Shown here piece by piece: positions 1 through 7,031 of a stretch of DNA of 7,042 bases. The notes under the pieces were generated by a model. The model was not told the origin of the DNA, searched no databases, and was given only the letters and a program-made list of their open reading frames with translations. This stretch comes from Bacteroidota bacterium (GTDB taxonomy: Bacteria; Bacteroidota; Rhodothermia; Rhodothermales; UBA10348). Location of the stretch: NCBI GenBank assembly GCA_027620595.1, contig JAQCDI010000137.1:1-7042 (forward strand), written 5' to 3'. A program made the position numbers and the translations under genes. The first letter of the stretch is position 1. Every line of letters begins with the position of its first letter.

Positions 1-555
1 AAAGGGCGCGGACTACACAATTATATTGTGGACCAGGCGGGGAGGGATCATCCCAACGCCAAGGTCGAATTCAAGCTGGGCGACGTGATTACCACCGTGA
101 TCCGGACGCAGAACGGTGAATCCATCATTGTCAGCCACGACACCAACCTGCCGCGCCCCTACTCCCTGGGTTTCCGGGTGCAGGGCGCGAAAGGCATCTG
201 GATGGATCTGAACCGCTCCCTGATGATCGAGGGGCTGACCAAGCCGCACGAATGGTCTCCGGCCGCGGACTGGCTCTCGAAGTACGACCATCCGCTCTGG
301 AAAAAGTATGCCGAGCGGGCCACAGGGTCCGGCCATGGCGGCATGGACTTCTTCGTGGATCACGCCTTCGTGGAATCCGTCAAGCGCGGCGTTGATACCC
401 CCCTCGACGCCTATGATGCGGCGGCCTGGAGCGCCATCACACCGCTCTCCGAAGCTTCGATTGCGGCCGGCAACGCCCCGCAGGCGTTCCCGGACTTCAC
501 CCGGGGCCAGTGGATGAAGCGCAAGCCGGTGTTTGCCTTCGGTGACGACTATTGA
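1..555 (+). CDS. Gfo/Idh/MocA family protein, GH109-type (alpha-N-acetylgalactosaminidase-like), C-terminal part
   Basis: The reading frame is open from the first base, so the start and the N-terminal Rossmann NAD-binding domain lie outside the window; 184 codons remain, ending at TGA 553-555. The visible part matches my memory of the GH109/Nag-type C-terminal half: HDTNLPRPYSLGFRVQGAKG (codons 46-65), then HPLWKKY, GHGGMDFFV, an SVKRG segment, YDAAAWSAITPLSE and the ending FPDFTRGQWMKRKP. Characterised GH109 enzymes remove terminal alpha-N-acetylgalactosamine by an NAD-dependent redox mechanism, with the cofactor kept bound. Many relatives in this fold are simply annotated as oxidoreductases, so the exact substrate is uncertain. 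Any signal peptide (Tat signals are common in this group) would be in the missing part. Its last 14 bases overlap pabBC, so the two may share a transcript. Family confidence is high; substrate confidence is low. Confidence 0.85.
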   Translation, partial: KGRGLHNYIVDQAGRDHPNAKVEFKLGDVITTVIRTQNGESIIVSHDTNLPRPYSLGFRVQGAKGIWMDLNRSLMIEGLTKPHEWSPAADWLSKYDHPLWKKYAERATGSGHGGMDFFVDHAFVESVKRGVDTPLDAYDAAAWSAITPLSEASIAAGNAPQAFPDFTRGQWMKRKPVFAFGDDY

Positions 556-2374
556 TCTCCTGAATCAGGCCCTCCAGGAGGAGGGCACCGTCCTGCTCGA
601 CGGCACCGGCGGCCGGAAGGGGAGTGCTTCCCTGCTGTTCCGGCGGCCGCGGGAAATCCTTGTGGCCCGAACGCCAGCGGACGTCCTTCCTGTGCTGGAG
701 GCCGTGGAGCAGCGTTGCCGGGCCGGCCTTCACGCGGCCGGCTTCCTGGCCTACGAGGCGGGCGCGGCCTTCTGGGCCGACCGGTTTCCCTCCCTGGTTC
801 CGGGCGAACCGCTTCCGGCCGGTGTGCCGCTTGTCTGGTTCGGCATCTATGAGGACGTCCTTTCCCTCGATGAGGTCCGCTTCGAGGCGTCGGAGCCCAT
901 ATTCCTGCCGTTCCTGCATCCGGAAGAACCCCAGGGCGCGTTCGAACAGCGGGTCCGGGACATCCGTCACCTGATCCACGAAGGAGACGTCTATCAGGTA
1001 AACCATACCACCCGCTTCAGGGCCGTCTGGGAAGGCGACCCGGTGGACCTTTACCGAGCCCTGCGCACCCGTCAGCCCGTGGCCTGGGGTGGACTCCTGC
1101 GCTGTGGGGACTTCGACATCCTTTCCTTCTCCCCGGAGCTGTTCTTCGACCTCCGTGGCCAGCAGATCGAAGCCGAACCCATGAAGGGGACGGCTCCCCG
1201 GGGGGGAACTCGGGAGCAGGACGAGCAACTGGCACGCTGGCTGGAAGGCGACGAGAAGAACCGCGCCGAGAACCTGATGATCGTGGATCTGCTTCGCAAT
1301 GACCTTTCCGTGGTTTGCGAGCCCGGCAGTGTCAGGGTCCCGGAGCGGTTCACGGTCCGGGCGTTGCCCAGCGTCCACCAGATGACCTCCAGGGTCAGCG
1401 GCCAGCTGCGTCCGGATGTCGGACTGCCCGAGCTCATGAGGGCCCTGTTTCCGTGCGGCTCCATCACAGGGGCCCCCAAGCTGCGCGCCATGCGTCGCAT
1501 CGCGGAACTGGAATCCGGTCCGCGCGGGGTGTACTGCGGGGCCATCGGCTACGTGACCGGGTCCGGCGCCGAGCGTCGGTCCGTCTTCTCTGTAGCCATC
1601 CGGACGGCCGTCCTTTCGGGGACGGACCTGACGCTCGGCGCCGGTGGCGGCATCGTCTGGGATTCCGATCCAGCAGAGGAATACCGGGAAACCCTACTCA
1701 AGACGCGGTTTTTCGGATCGGAGCCACTGGCCGGTGGCGTCCAGCTCATCGAGACCCTGCGCGCCAATGCCCAGGGCAAGGTCCCCTGGCTGGCGTATCA
1801 CAGGGACCGGTTGCGGCTTTCGGCAGCGGCATTGGGGTTCGCGCTGGAAGATGATGCTTTCGAAGCGGCCGTTCATCGCGCGCTCGTCAGTGCCCCGGGT
1901 TCGGAAGAGGGTTGGCGTATCCGGTTACTGCTTTCGCCGGATGGTACGATCACGGCAGAGGCCCGCCCGTTCGAGGATGCAGGACCGGATCCCTTGCCCA
2001 TCTGCCTATCGGGGGTCAGGATGGCGTCCACACATCCCCGATACCACCACAAGACCACCGATCGGGGACCCTACGAAGAGGCCCGGCGGATGGCTCGGGA
2101 GGTGGGGTGTTTTGATGCGTTGCTTGTCAACGAACGCGACGAGATCACGGAAGGAGCCATCACGAATGTGTTCATCCGCGAAGGAGAGAGCTGGTATACC
2201 CCACCGCTGTCCTCAGGACTGCTCCCGGGCATCGGTCGGCGCGTGTTCCTGCTGCGTCATGCCGCCAAGGAGCGCATCCTGCGCCTGGAGGATCTGCGAC
2301 GCGCCGAGGAGATCCGGGTCACGAACGCCGTAATCGGGGAGCGACCGGCCCGGTGGGTGGAATTGGACGGGTAA
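542..2374 (+). CDS. pabBC: Fused aminodeoxychorismate synthase component I / aminodeoxychorismate lyase
   Basis: A two-domain cytoplasmic folate-pathway enzyme of about 610 residues. Residues 1 to about 390 are a chorismate-utilising PabB domain: PMKGTAPRG with K215, ENLMIVDLLRNDL (243-255), SITGAPK (307-313) and GGIV near 369-372. The lysine in PMKGT is the residue that separates PabB from anthranilate synthase TrpE, which has alanine there. Residues from about 398 to the end are a class IV PLP lyase domain (PabC): GGVQLIETLRA, HHKTTDR with the likely PLP lysine K504, and EITEGAITNVF with E537. Together they convert chorismate plus ammonia to 4-aminodeoxychorismate and then to p-aminobenzoate and pyruvate. 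The glutaminase partner PabA is not in the window. No ATG fits the N-terminus: I chose GTG at 542, and TTG at 533 is the alternative (three residues longer); neither has a Shine-Dalgarno sequence. The gene overlaps the upstream stop, which suggests coupled translation. Confidence 0.93.
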   Translation: MTTIDLLNQALQEEGTVLLDGTGGRKGSASLLFRRPREILVARTPADVLPVLEAVEQRCRAGLHAAGFLAYEAGAAFWADRFPSLVPGEPLPAGVPLVWFGIYEDVLSLDEVRFEASEPIFLPFLHPEEPQGAFEQRVRDIRHLIHEGDVYQVNHTTRFRAVWEGDPVDLYRALRTRQPVAWGGLLRCGDFDILSFSPELFFDLRGQQIEAEPMKGTAPRGGTREQDEQLARWLEGDEKNRAENLMIVDLLRNDLSVVCEPGSVRVPERFTVRALPSVHQMTSRVSGQLRPDVGLPELMRALFPCGSITGAPKLRAMRRIAELESGPRGVYCGAIGYVTGSGAERRSVFSVAIRTAVLSGTDLTLGAGGGIVWDSDPAEEYRETLLKTRFFGSEPLAGGVQLIETLRANAQGKVPWLAYHRDRLRLSAAALGFALEDDAFEAAVHRALVSAPGSEEGWRIRLLLSPDGTITAEARPFEDAGPDPLPICLSGVRMASTHPRYHHKTTDRGPYEEARRMAREVGCFDALLVNERDEITEGAITNVFIREGESWYTPPLSSGLLPGIGRRVFLLRHAAKERILRLEDLRRAEEIRVTNAVIGERPARWVELDG

Positions 2375-2377
2375 ACT

Positions 2378-3175
2378 TCAAGGGCGCCCCCGGAAGTCGT
2401 CCATCGAGCGTGATACACCGAAGAAATCGGTGAGCCGGTCGTAGAGATCAACCGGCAACAGGCGCAGCGGAAATCCGGCATAGACAAACCAGGGCATGAT
2501 GAGGCGTCGTTTGCCATTCTGTACGGCGCGATGGATGCGCGTGGCCACTTTTTCAGGGTCCAGGATGGGCAGCAGCCACGGGAATCGGGTCTTTACCCCG
2601 TCGAACATCCCGGTGTGGATGTAGAACGGGGCCACCAGGGTGGTACGAATCGGATGGCCGAGCCTTTTCATCTCGATCCGCAGGGCCTCGTCGAATCCAA
2701 CGGCAGCAAACTTGCTGGCGCTGTAGGCAGAAAGGCGCGCCGTGGCGGCCAGGCCGCCGGCCGAGGCGACGGAGACGATATGTCCGAACCCCCGTTCGAT
2801 CATGCCCGGCAGGACGGCCCTCACGGTGTGGAAATGCGCTTCGACGTTGATGGCAAATGTGCGTCGGACATCCTGGTCCGTGTGGTCGAGCAACCACTTT
2901 CCAGCCACGATGCCGGCGTTGTTGATCAGGATGTCCACGCCACCGACGGCTTGCTCCACATGGGTAAATACCCGGCGGATGGCCTCGGGATCGGCCAGGT
3001 CGAGTTGGAAGCCGTGGAAGGAGGGTCCCAAGGCGGTACTTGCGCGGTCCAGGGCATCCATATCGATGTCCAGGCCGACGACCGTGTCGCCGCCGGTCAG
3101 GAATCGGGCGGCGAGGAGGAGACCGATGCCGCTTCCGGCACCGGTGATGGCCACAATGCGAGGAGAGGAGTGCAT
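2378..3175 (-). CDS. NAD-dependent short-chain dehydrogenase/reductase, SDR16C-like
   Basis: A 265-residue classical SDR. Visible motifs: TGAGSGIG (11-18) for the cofactor; D36 at the end of the second beta strand, which usually means NAD(H) rather than NADP(H); NNAG (85-88); N110; S138; and YSASK with Y151 and K155. The catalytic tetrad Asn-Ser-Tyr-Lys is therefore complete. The C-terminus has a hydrophobic LIMPWFVYAGFPLRLLP stretch followed by FFGVSRSMDDF, which resembles the tail of the SDR16C group (vertebrate retinol and 17-beta-hydroxysteroid dehydrogenases and bacterial relatives). I infer a lipid-like or retinoid-like alcohol/ketone substrate, possibly at the membrane face, but the sequence does not show which. 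The start is ATG at 3175, placing the usual few residues before the first beta strand; the frame stays open upstream to 3331, but that stretch does not look like SDR sequence and would run into acs. It is convergent with pabBC and divergent from acs. Confidence 0.9.
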   Translation of the reverse strand: MHSSPRIVAITGAGSGIGLLLAARFLTGGDTVVGLDIDMDALDRASTALGPSFHGFQLDLADPEAIRRVFTHVEQAVGGVDILINNAGIVAGKWLLDHTDQDVRRTFAINVEAHFHTVRAVLPGMIERGFGHIVSVASAGGLAATARLSAYSASKFAAVGFDEALRIEMKRLGHPIRTTLVAPFYIHTGMFDGVKTRFPWLLPILDPEKVATRIHRAVQNGKRRLIMPWFVYAGFPLRLLPVDLYDRLTDFFGVSRSMDDFRGRP

Positions 3176-3309
3176 GGCGGAAGATAACTCCGTACCAATC
3201 GGTTCAACGTCCCAGCCGAGGAAAGGACCCTGATTTCGGAGTGGGGCCTGTTGCATCGGATTCATACATTGTAGTCTTTGCCGCGTCCCATTTCCAGCCG
3301 CTTCCTTCC
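3176..3309. promoter_or_regulatory. Divergent intergenic region between the SDR gene and acs
   Basis: This 134-base spacer must hold the promoters of both outward-facing genes. On the + strand there is TTG at 3251-3253, 18 bases, then TAGTCTTTG at 3272-3280, which resembles the Bacteroidota TTTG / TAnnTTTG promoter except for one extra base inside the second element. On the - strand a weaker pair reads TTG, 18 bases, TATCTT just before the SDR ATG, which would give an almost leaderless message. Neither start codon has a well-placed Shine-Dalgarno sequence. The promoter assignments are tentative; that the spacer is regulatory follows from the gene arrangement. Confidence 0.4.
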
Positions 3310-5250
3310 ATGGACGAACGCTATCCAGCACCTGCCGCTTTCACCGAACGTGCCTACCTCGGATCCCGTGCAGCCTATGAGGCGATGTATCGCCGCAGCG
3401 TCGAGGACCCCGAAGCTTTCTGGCGGGACATGGGCCAGCGGATCGATTGGTTCAAGCCCTTCACCCGGGTCAAGAACACGTCCTGGGAACGCGAGAACGT
3501 CTCCATCCAGTGGTACGAGGACGGGACCACGAACGCAGCGCATAATGCACTGGATCGGCATCTGGCCACCCGGGGTGGACAGACAGCCTTGATCTTCGAG
3601 CCGGATGATCCCGCCGAACCGGCCCGACACATCAGCTATCGGGAACTGCATGCCGAGGTGGGTCGCCTGGCCAATGTGCTCAAGGCCAACGGGGTCAGAA
3701 AGGGGGATCGGGTCACGATCTACCTTCCCATGATTCCCGAGGCTGCGTACGCCATGCTGGCCTGCGCTCGCATCGGGGCCATCCACTCCGTGGTCTTCGG
3801 CGGCTTCAGCCCGGATTCCCTGGCCAGCCGCATCCAGGATTGCGATTCCACCGTGCTCATCACGGCCGATGAAGGCAAGCGGGGCGGCAAGTTCGTTCCG
3901 CTCAAGATGAACGCCGACAAGGCGCTCGAGCAGTGCCCCGGCGTGACGTGCACACTGGTGGCCCGGCGCAGCGGACGCGACGTCCCGATGACGCCGGGTC
4001 GGGACGTCTGGATGGATGAGGCCATGGCAAAGGCTTCGCCCGAATGCCCGGCCGAGGAGATGAACGCGGAAGATCCACTGTTCATCCTCTACACGAGCGG
4101 TTCGACCGGAAAACCCAAGGGCGTGCTGCACACGACCGGCGGTTATCAGGTCTGGGCCTCGCTGACCCACCAATATGTGTTCGACTACCACGAAGGGGAC
4201 GTTTTCTGGTGCACGGCCGATGTGGGCTGGATTACAGGCCATTCCTACATCGTCTATGGCCCGCTGATCAACGGTGCCACCCAGGTCTTCTTCGAGGGCG
4301 TTCCCACCTGGCCCGACGCTTCGCGGTTCTGGCAAGTCGTGGACAAACATCGGGTCACCCAATTCTATACGGCCCCAACGGCCATCAGGGCCCTCATGCA
4401 GCAGGGCGCTTCGTTCGTCAGGGGCAGCTCCCGTTCTTCGCTCCGCCTGCTGGGAACGGTGGGCGAACCGATCAATCCGGAGGCCTGGCGCTGGTACAAC
4501 GATGTGGTGGGAGAGGGGCGGTGTCCCATCGTGGACACCTGGTGGCAGACCGAGACCGGGGGCATCATGATCACACCGTTGCCGGGCGCCATTGATACCA
4601 AGCCCGGTTCTGCTACCGTGCCGTTCTTCGGTATCAAACCAGCCATCCTGACCGGGGACGGACACGTCCTTGAGGGGGCGGCCGAGGGCGTATTGGTCAT
4701 TACCGATTCGTGGCCGGGGCAGGCCCGCACGGTCTACCGGGACCATGAGCGGTTCGTCCAGACCTATTTCTCCACGTTCGACAACCTGTATTTCACGGGA
4801 GACGGATGCCGGCGTGATGCGGACGGGTACTACTGGATCACAGGCCGTGTGGACGATGTCATCAATGTTTCCGGCCATCGGATGGGGACGGCCGAGGTGG
4901 AGTCGGCTCTGGTGGCGCACGCCACCGTGGCCGAGGCGGCCGTGGTCGGTTTCCCACACGATGTCAAGGGACAGGGCATTTACGCCTATGTCACCCTCAA
5001 TACCGGTGTGCCCACGTCCGAGGACCTGCGCACGGAATTGATTCACCACGTCCGTGAGGTCATCGGGCCCATCGCAAAGCCAGATTTCATCCAATTCACG
5101 GACGGGCTGCCCAAGACCCGATCGGGCAAGATCATGCGCCGCATCCTGCGCAAGATTGCCGCCAACGATTACGGCAGTCTCGGGGATACTTCTACCCTGG
5201 CCGACGAATCGGTAGTCCAGCACTTGATCGATCATCGCCAGAATCGCTGA
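3310..5250 (+). CDS. acs: Acetyl-CoA synthetase (AMP-forming acetate--CoA ligase)
   Basis: Converts acetate, ATP and CoA to acetyl-CoA, AMP and pyrophosphate by way of acetyl-AMP, in the cytoplasm. The protein has 646 residues, close to the 652 of enteric Acs, and key positions are offset from it by a constant two. Order: N-terminal ACAS_N region (about 17-75), the AMP-binding domain with the P-loop-like YTSGSTGKPKG (261-271), EPINPEAW, and DTWWQTETGG from 409, whose tryptophan pair (W411-W412) fits a small acetate pocket. The hinge and C-terminal domain follow with TGD (496-498), R513, and VSGHR ending in R524. PKTRSGK near the end places K607 where the regulatory acetylated lysine of Acs sits, so control by acetylation is possible; no acetylase or deacetylase gene is present here. 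I chose ATG 3310; a GTG at 3241 would add 23 residues unlike the family. A propionyl-CoA synthetase role is less likely given the length and motif match. Confidence 0.96.
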   Translation: MDERYPAPAAFTERAYLGSRAAYEAMYRRSVEDPEAFWRDMGQRIDWFKPFTRVKNTSWERENVSIQWYEDGTTNAAHNALDRHLATRGGQTALIFEPDDPAEPARHISYRELHAEVGRLANVLKANGVRKGDRVTIYLPMIPEAAYAMLACARIGAIHSVVFGGFSPDSLASRIQDCDSTVLITADEGKRGGKFVPLKMNADKALEQCPGVTCTLVARRSGRDVPMTPGRDVWMDEAMAKASPECPAEEMNAEDPLFILYTSGSTGKPKGVLHTTGGYQVWASLTHQYVFDYHEGDVFWCTADVGWITGHSYIVYGPLINGATQVFFEGVPTWPDASRFWQVVDKHRVTQFYTAPTAIRALMQQGASFVRGSSRSSLRLLGTVGEPINPEAWRWYNDVVGEGRCPIVDTWWQTETGGIMITPLPGAIDTKPGSATVPFFGIKPAILTGDGHVLEGAAEGVLVITDSWPGQARTVYRDHERFVQTYFSTFDNLYFTGDGCRRDADGYYWITGRVDDVINVSGHRMGTAEVESALVAHATVAEAAVVGFPHDVKGQGIYAYVTLNTGVPTSEDLRTELIHHVREVIGPIAKPDFIQFTDGLPKTRSGKIMRRILRKIAANDYGSLGDTSTLADESVVQHLIDHRQNR

Positions 5251-5362
5251 CGCGGTCCGATTTGGCCGTCCTTTCCTGCTCTTTTGGAACGTTCTTCACG
5301 CTCTGCCGGAAGCGCTTTCCTACCTTTGCGCTTTCCCAATCCGGAGCCCATCCATAGCCCCC
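5251..5362 (+). promoter_or_regulatory. Spacer between acs and pckA, with promoter-like motif TACCTTTG (5321-5328)
   Basis: TACCTTTG at 5321-5328 is an exact match to the Bacteroidota -7 element TAnnTTTG and lies 34 bases before the pckA ATG, leaving a leader of roughly 28 bases. No TTTG is seen at the expected -33 spacing; the nearest ones are too far upstream (5261-5264 and 5283-5286). The motif is flanked by two copies of GCGCTTTCC (5312-5320 and 5328-5336). There is no Shine-Dalgarno sequence close to the pckA start. This suggests pckA can be transcribed independently of acs, although readthrough is also possible because no convincing terminator follows acs. Confidence 0.4.
5312..5336. 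repeat. 9-base direct repeat GCGCTTTCC x2, period 16
   Basis: Two identical copies of GCGCTTTCC occur at 5312-5320 and 5328-5336, separated by TACCTTT. The second copy shares its first G with the end of the promoter-like TACCTTTG. Exact tandem half-sites next to a promoter can be a regulator binding site, but two short copies may also be chance in a pyrimidine-rich spacer. Confidence 0.5.
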
Positions 5363-6952
5363 ATGTCAGCAGATTCCTTCTCGCTCGAGTATCTCGGCAT
5401 TTCGAATCAGAACATCTACCGCAACCTCTCCCGCGCCAAGCTCTATCAGGAAGCCATCCTGCATGAGGAAGGTGCTGCCATTTCCGATCTGGGCGGGCTC
5501 ATGCTTCGCAGCGGCGCCAAGACGGGGCGCAGTCCGCAGGACAAGCGCGTGGTCCGCGTCGACGGTCTGACGGACGACGTCTGGTGGGGCAAGATCAACA
5601 TCCCGCTCGAGCGCAGGAACTACGAAATCAACCGCGAACGGGCCATCGACTACTTCAACTCGGTAAAGCGGGTCTACGTTTTTGACGGCTTTGCAGGATG
5701 GGCGCCTGAGTACCGTCTCAAGGTCCGCGTGATCTGTACGCGGCCTTACCATGCGCTGTTCATGCAGAACATGCTGATCCGCCCGACCGCCGAGCAGCTT
5801 GCCGACTTCGATACGCCGGACTTCACGATCATGAATGCGGGTCGCTTCCCGGCCAACCGGCACACGGAGCAGATGTCGTCCAAGACCAGCATCGACCTCG
5901 ATTTCGAGCGCAACGAGCTCACGATCCTGGGGACGGAATACGCCGGTGAGATGAAGAAGGGCGTATTCACGGTGATGCACTACCTCATGCCGAAGCAGGA
6001 CGTCTTTTCGATGCACTGCTCGGCAAACGAAGGAGACGAGGGCGATGTGTCGCTCTTCTTCGGCCTCTCGGGCACCGGAAAAACAACCCTTTCAGCCGAT
6101 CCGCGCCGCCACCTCATCGGGGATGATGAGCACTGCTGGAGCAACGACGGCGTATTCAACATCGAAGGTGGCTGCTACGCCAAGGCCATCGGTCTGTCCA
6201 AGGAGAAAGAGCCCGAGATCTACAATGCCATCCGGTTCGGTTCGGTGCTGGAAAACGTGATCTATGACGAAGCCACGCACGTCGTGGATTTCGACAACTC
6301 GAGCATAACGGAGAACACGCGCGTTGCCTATCCGATCGAGTTCATCGACAACGCCAAGATTCCCTGTGTGGGCGGCCACCCGAAGAACATCATCTTCCTG
6401 ACCTACGATGCGTTCGGCGTCCTGCCGCCGGTGTCCAAGCTGACGCCCGAGCAGGCCATGTACCACTTCATCTCCGGGTATACGGCCAAAGTGGCTGGTA
6501 CGGAAATGGGCGTGACGGAGCCGCAGGCAACGTTCTCGGCCTGCTTCGGAGGTGCTTTCCTCGTTCTGCATCCGGCGCGCTATGCCGAGATGCTGGCCGC
6601 CAAGATGCAGCAGCACGGCGCCACGGTCTGGATGGTCAACACCGGTATGACGGGCGGTGGCTACGGCGTGGGGCAGCGCATGAGCCTGAAGCATACCCGC
6701 GCCATCATCGACGCCATCCACGACGGGTCGCTCGAGGGTGTGGACTTTGTCCAGGACCCGGTTTTCGGCGTGTCCGTCCCGCAGGAGGTGCCGCACGTAC
6801 CGTCCACGATCCTCAACCCCCGCTCGACGTGGACGGATGGTGCAGCCTACGATGCCGCTTCCCGCAAGCTGGCCGGACTGTTCAATCGCAACTTCGAGCA
6901 GTACAGCGAAGGAGCATCCCGCGAAGTGGCCGAGGCGGGTCCGAAAGCCTGA
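5363..6952 (+). CDS. pckA: Phosphoenolpyruvate carboxykinase (ATP)
   Basis: Converts oxaloacetate and ATP to phosphoenolpyruvate, CO2 and ADP, the entry step of gluconeogenesis, in the cytoplasm. The protein has 529 residues against 540 in E. coli. Visible active-site parts: RSGAKTGRSP with R56 for oxaloacetate binding; Y193 and K199 in YAGEMKKG; H218 in SMHCSAN, with K199 and H218 as expected metal ligands; the kinase P-loop GLSGTGKTT (234-242); D255 in IGDDEHCW, the third metal ligand; EGGCYAK; and R320 in NTRVAYPIEF. These are the signatures of the ATP-dependent family; the GTP-dependent enzymes have a different sequence. The start at ATG 5363 gives a normal family N-terminus and there is no Shine-Dalgarno sequence in front of it. 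The gene follows acs on the same strand, consistent with growth on acetate or other gluconeogenic substrates. All key residues are present and no frame damage is seen. Confidence 0.97.
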   Translation: MSADSFSLEYLGISNQNIYRNLSRAKLYQEAILHEEGAAISDLGGLMLRSGAKTGRSPQDKRVVRVDGLTDDVWWGKINIPLERRNYEINRERAIDYFNSVKRVYVFDGFAGWAPEYRLKVRVICTRPYHALFMQNMLIRPTAEQLADFDTPDFTIMNAGRFPANRHTEQMSSKTSIDLDFERNELTILGTEYAGEMKKGVFTVMHYLMPKQDVFSMHCSANEGDEGDVSLFFGLSGTGKTTLSADPRRHLIGDDEHCWSNDGVFNIEGGCYAKAIGLSKEKEPEIYNAIRFGSVLENVIYDEATHVVDFDNSSITENTRVAYPIEFIDNAKIPCVGGHPKNIIFLTYDAFGVLPPVSKLTPEQAMYHFISGYTAKVAGTEMGVTEPQATFSACFGGAFLVLHPARYAEMLAAKMQQHGATVWMVNTGMTGGGYGVGQRMSLKHTRAIIDAIHDGSLEGVDFVQDPVFGVSVPQEVPHVPSTILNPRSTWTDGAAYDAASRKLAGLFNRNFEQYSEGASREVAEAGPKA

Positions 6953-6980
6953 GCCCACGCGGTTCGATTGTCGAGACTGG

Positions 6981-7010
6981 GCGACTTTCCTCCGACAGGA
7001 GGAAAGGCGC
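6981..7010 (+). terminator. Hairpin after pckA, possible transcription terminator
   Basis: A perfect 9-base-pair stem, CTTTCCTCC (6985-6993) and GGAGGAAAG (6998-7006), closes a GACA loop. Beyond one A-G mismatch the stem gains three more pairs (GCG 6981-6983 with CGC 7008-7010). It begins 28 bases after the pckA stop, the right place for a terminator. No T-run follows directly, so it is not a textbook intrinsic terminator; it may act as an RNA 3'-end stabiliser or a Rho-type or imperfect terminator. The hairpin itself is certain from the bases; its function is inference. Confidence 0.55.
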
Positions 7011-7023
7011 TTCGGTATTCGGC

Positions 7024-7031
7024 GGGGGGGG
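7024..7031. repeat. Run of eight G
   Basis: Eight consecutive G follow GGC, inside a stretch from 7020 to 7034 made only of G and C. It lies in the non-coding tail after pckA, so it breaks no visible gene. Such runs can vary in length by slippage and are prone to sequencing error, so the exact count is not secure. No further gene start is recognisable before the window ends. Confidence 0.6.

Noticed and set aside
1196..1206. CCCCGGGGGGG run inside pabBC as a possible frameshift site
   Set aside because: The frame continues through the conserved GTAPRGGTRE region without a break, so there is no sign of frameshifting.
497..1378. A 293-codon minus-strand open frame opposite pabBC
   Set aside because: Its translation looks like a low-information shadow of the PabB coding frame, with no recognisable motif.
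3241..3309. N-terminal extension of acs from GTG 3241
   Set aside because: The extra 23 residues do not resemble Acs, and the extension would cover the likely promoter; ATG 3310 gives normal family length.
3176..3331. N-terminal extension of the SDR gene up to 3331
   Set aside because: The added 52 residues are not SDR-like and would overlap the acs start; ATG 3175 places the cofactor motif at the usual position.
3262..5235. A 657-codon open frame on the minus strand covering nearly all of acs
   Set aside because: It lies opposite a gene with complete Acs motifs, its translation shows no recognisable domain, and long antisense open frames are common opposite high-GC genes because of codon-position bias.
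5252..5288. Possible terminator after acs
   Set aside because: The stem at 5253-5257 / 5264-5268 is only about five pairs with a G-U pair, and the following pyrimidines are not a clear T-run, so it is too weak to call.
6092..6958. A 288-codon minus-strand open frame opposite pckA
   Set aside because: Same reason: it is antisense to an intact pckA and its translation resembles no family I know.
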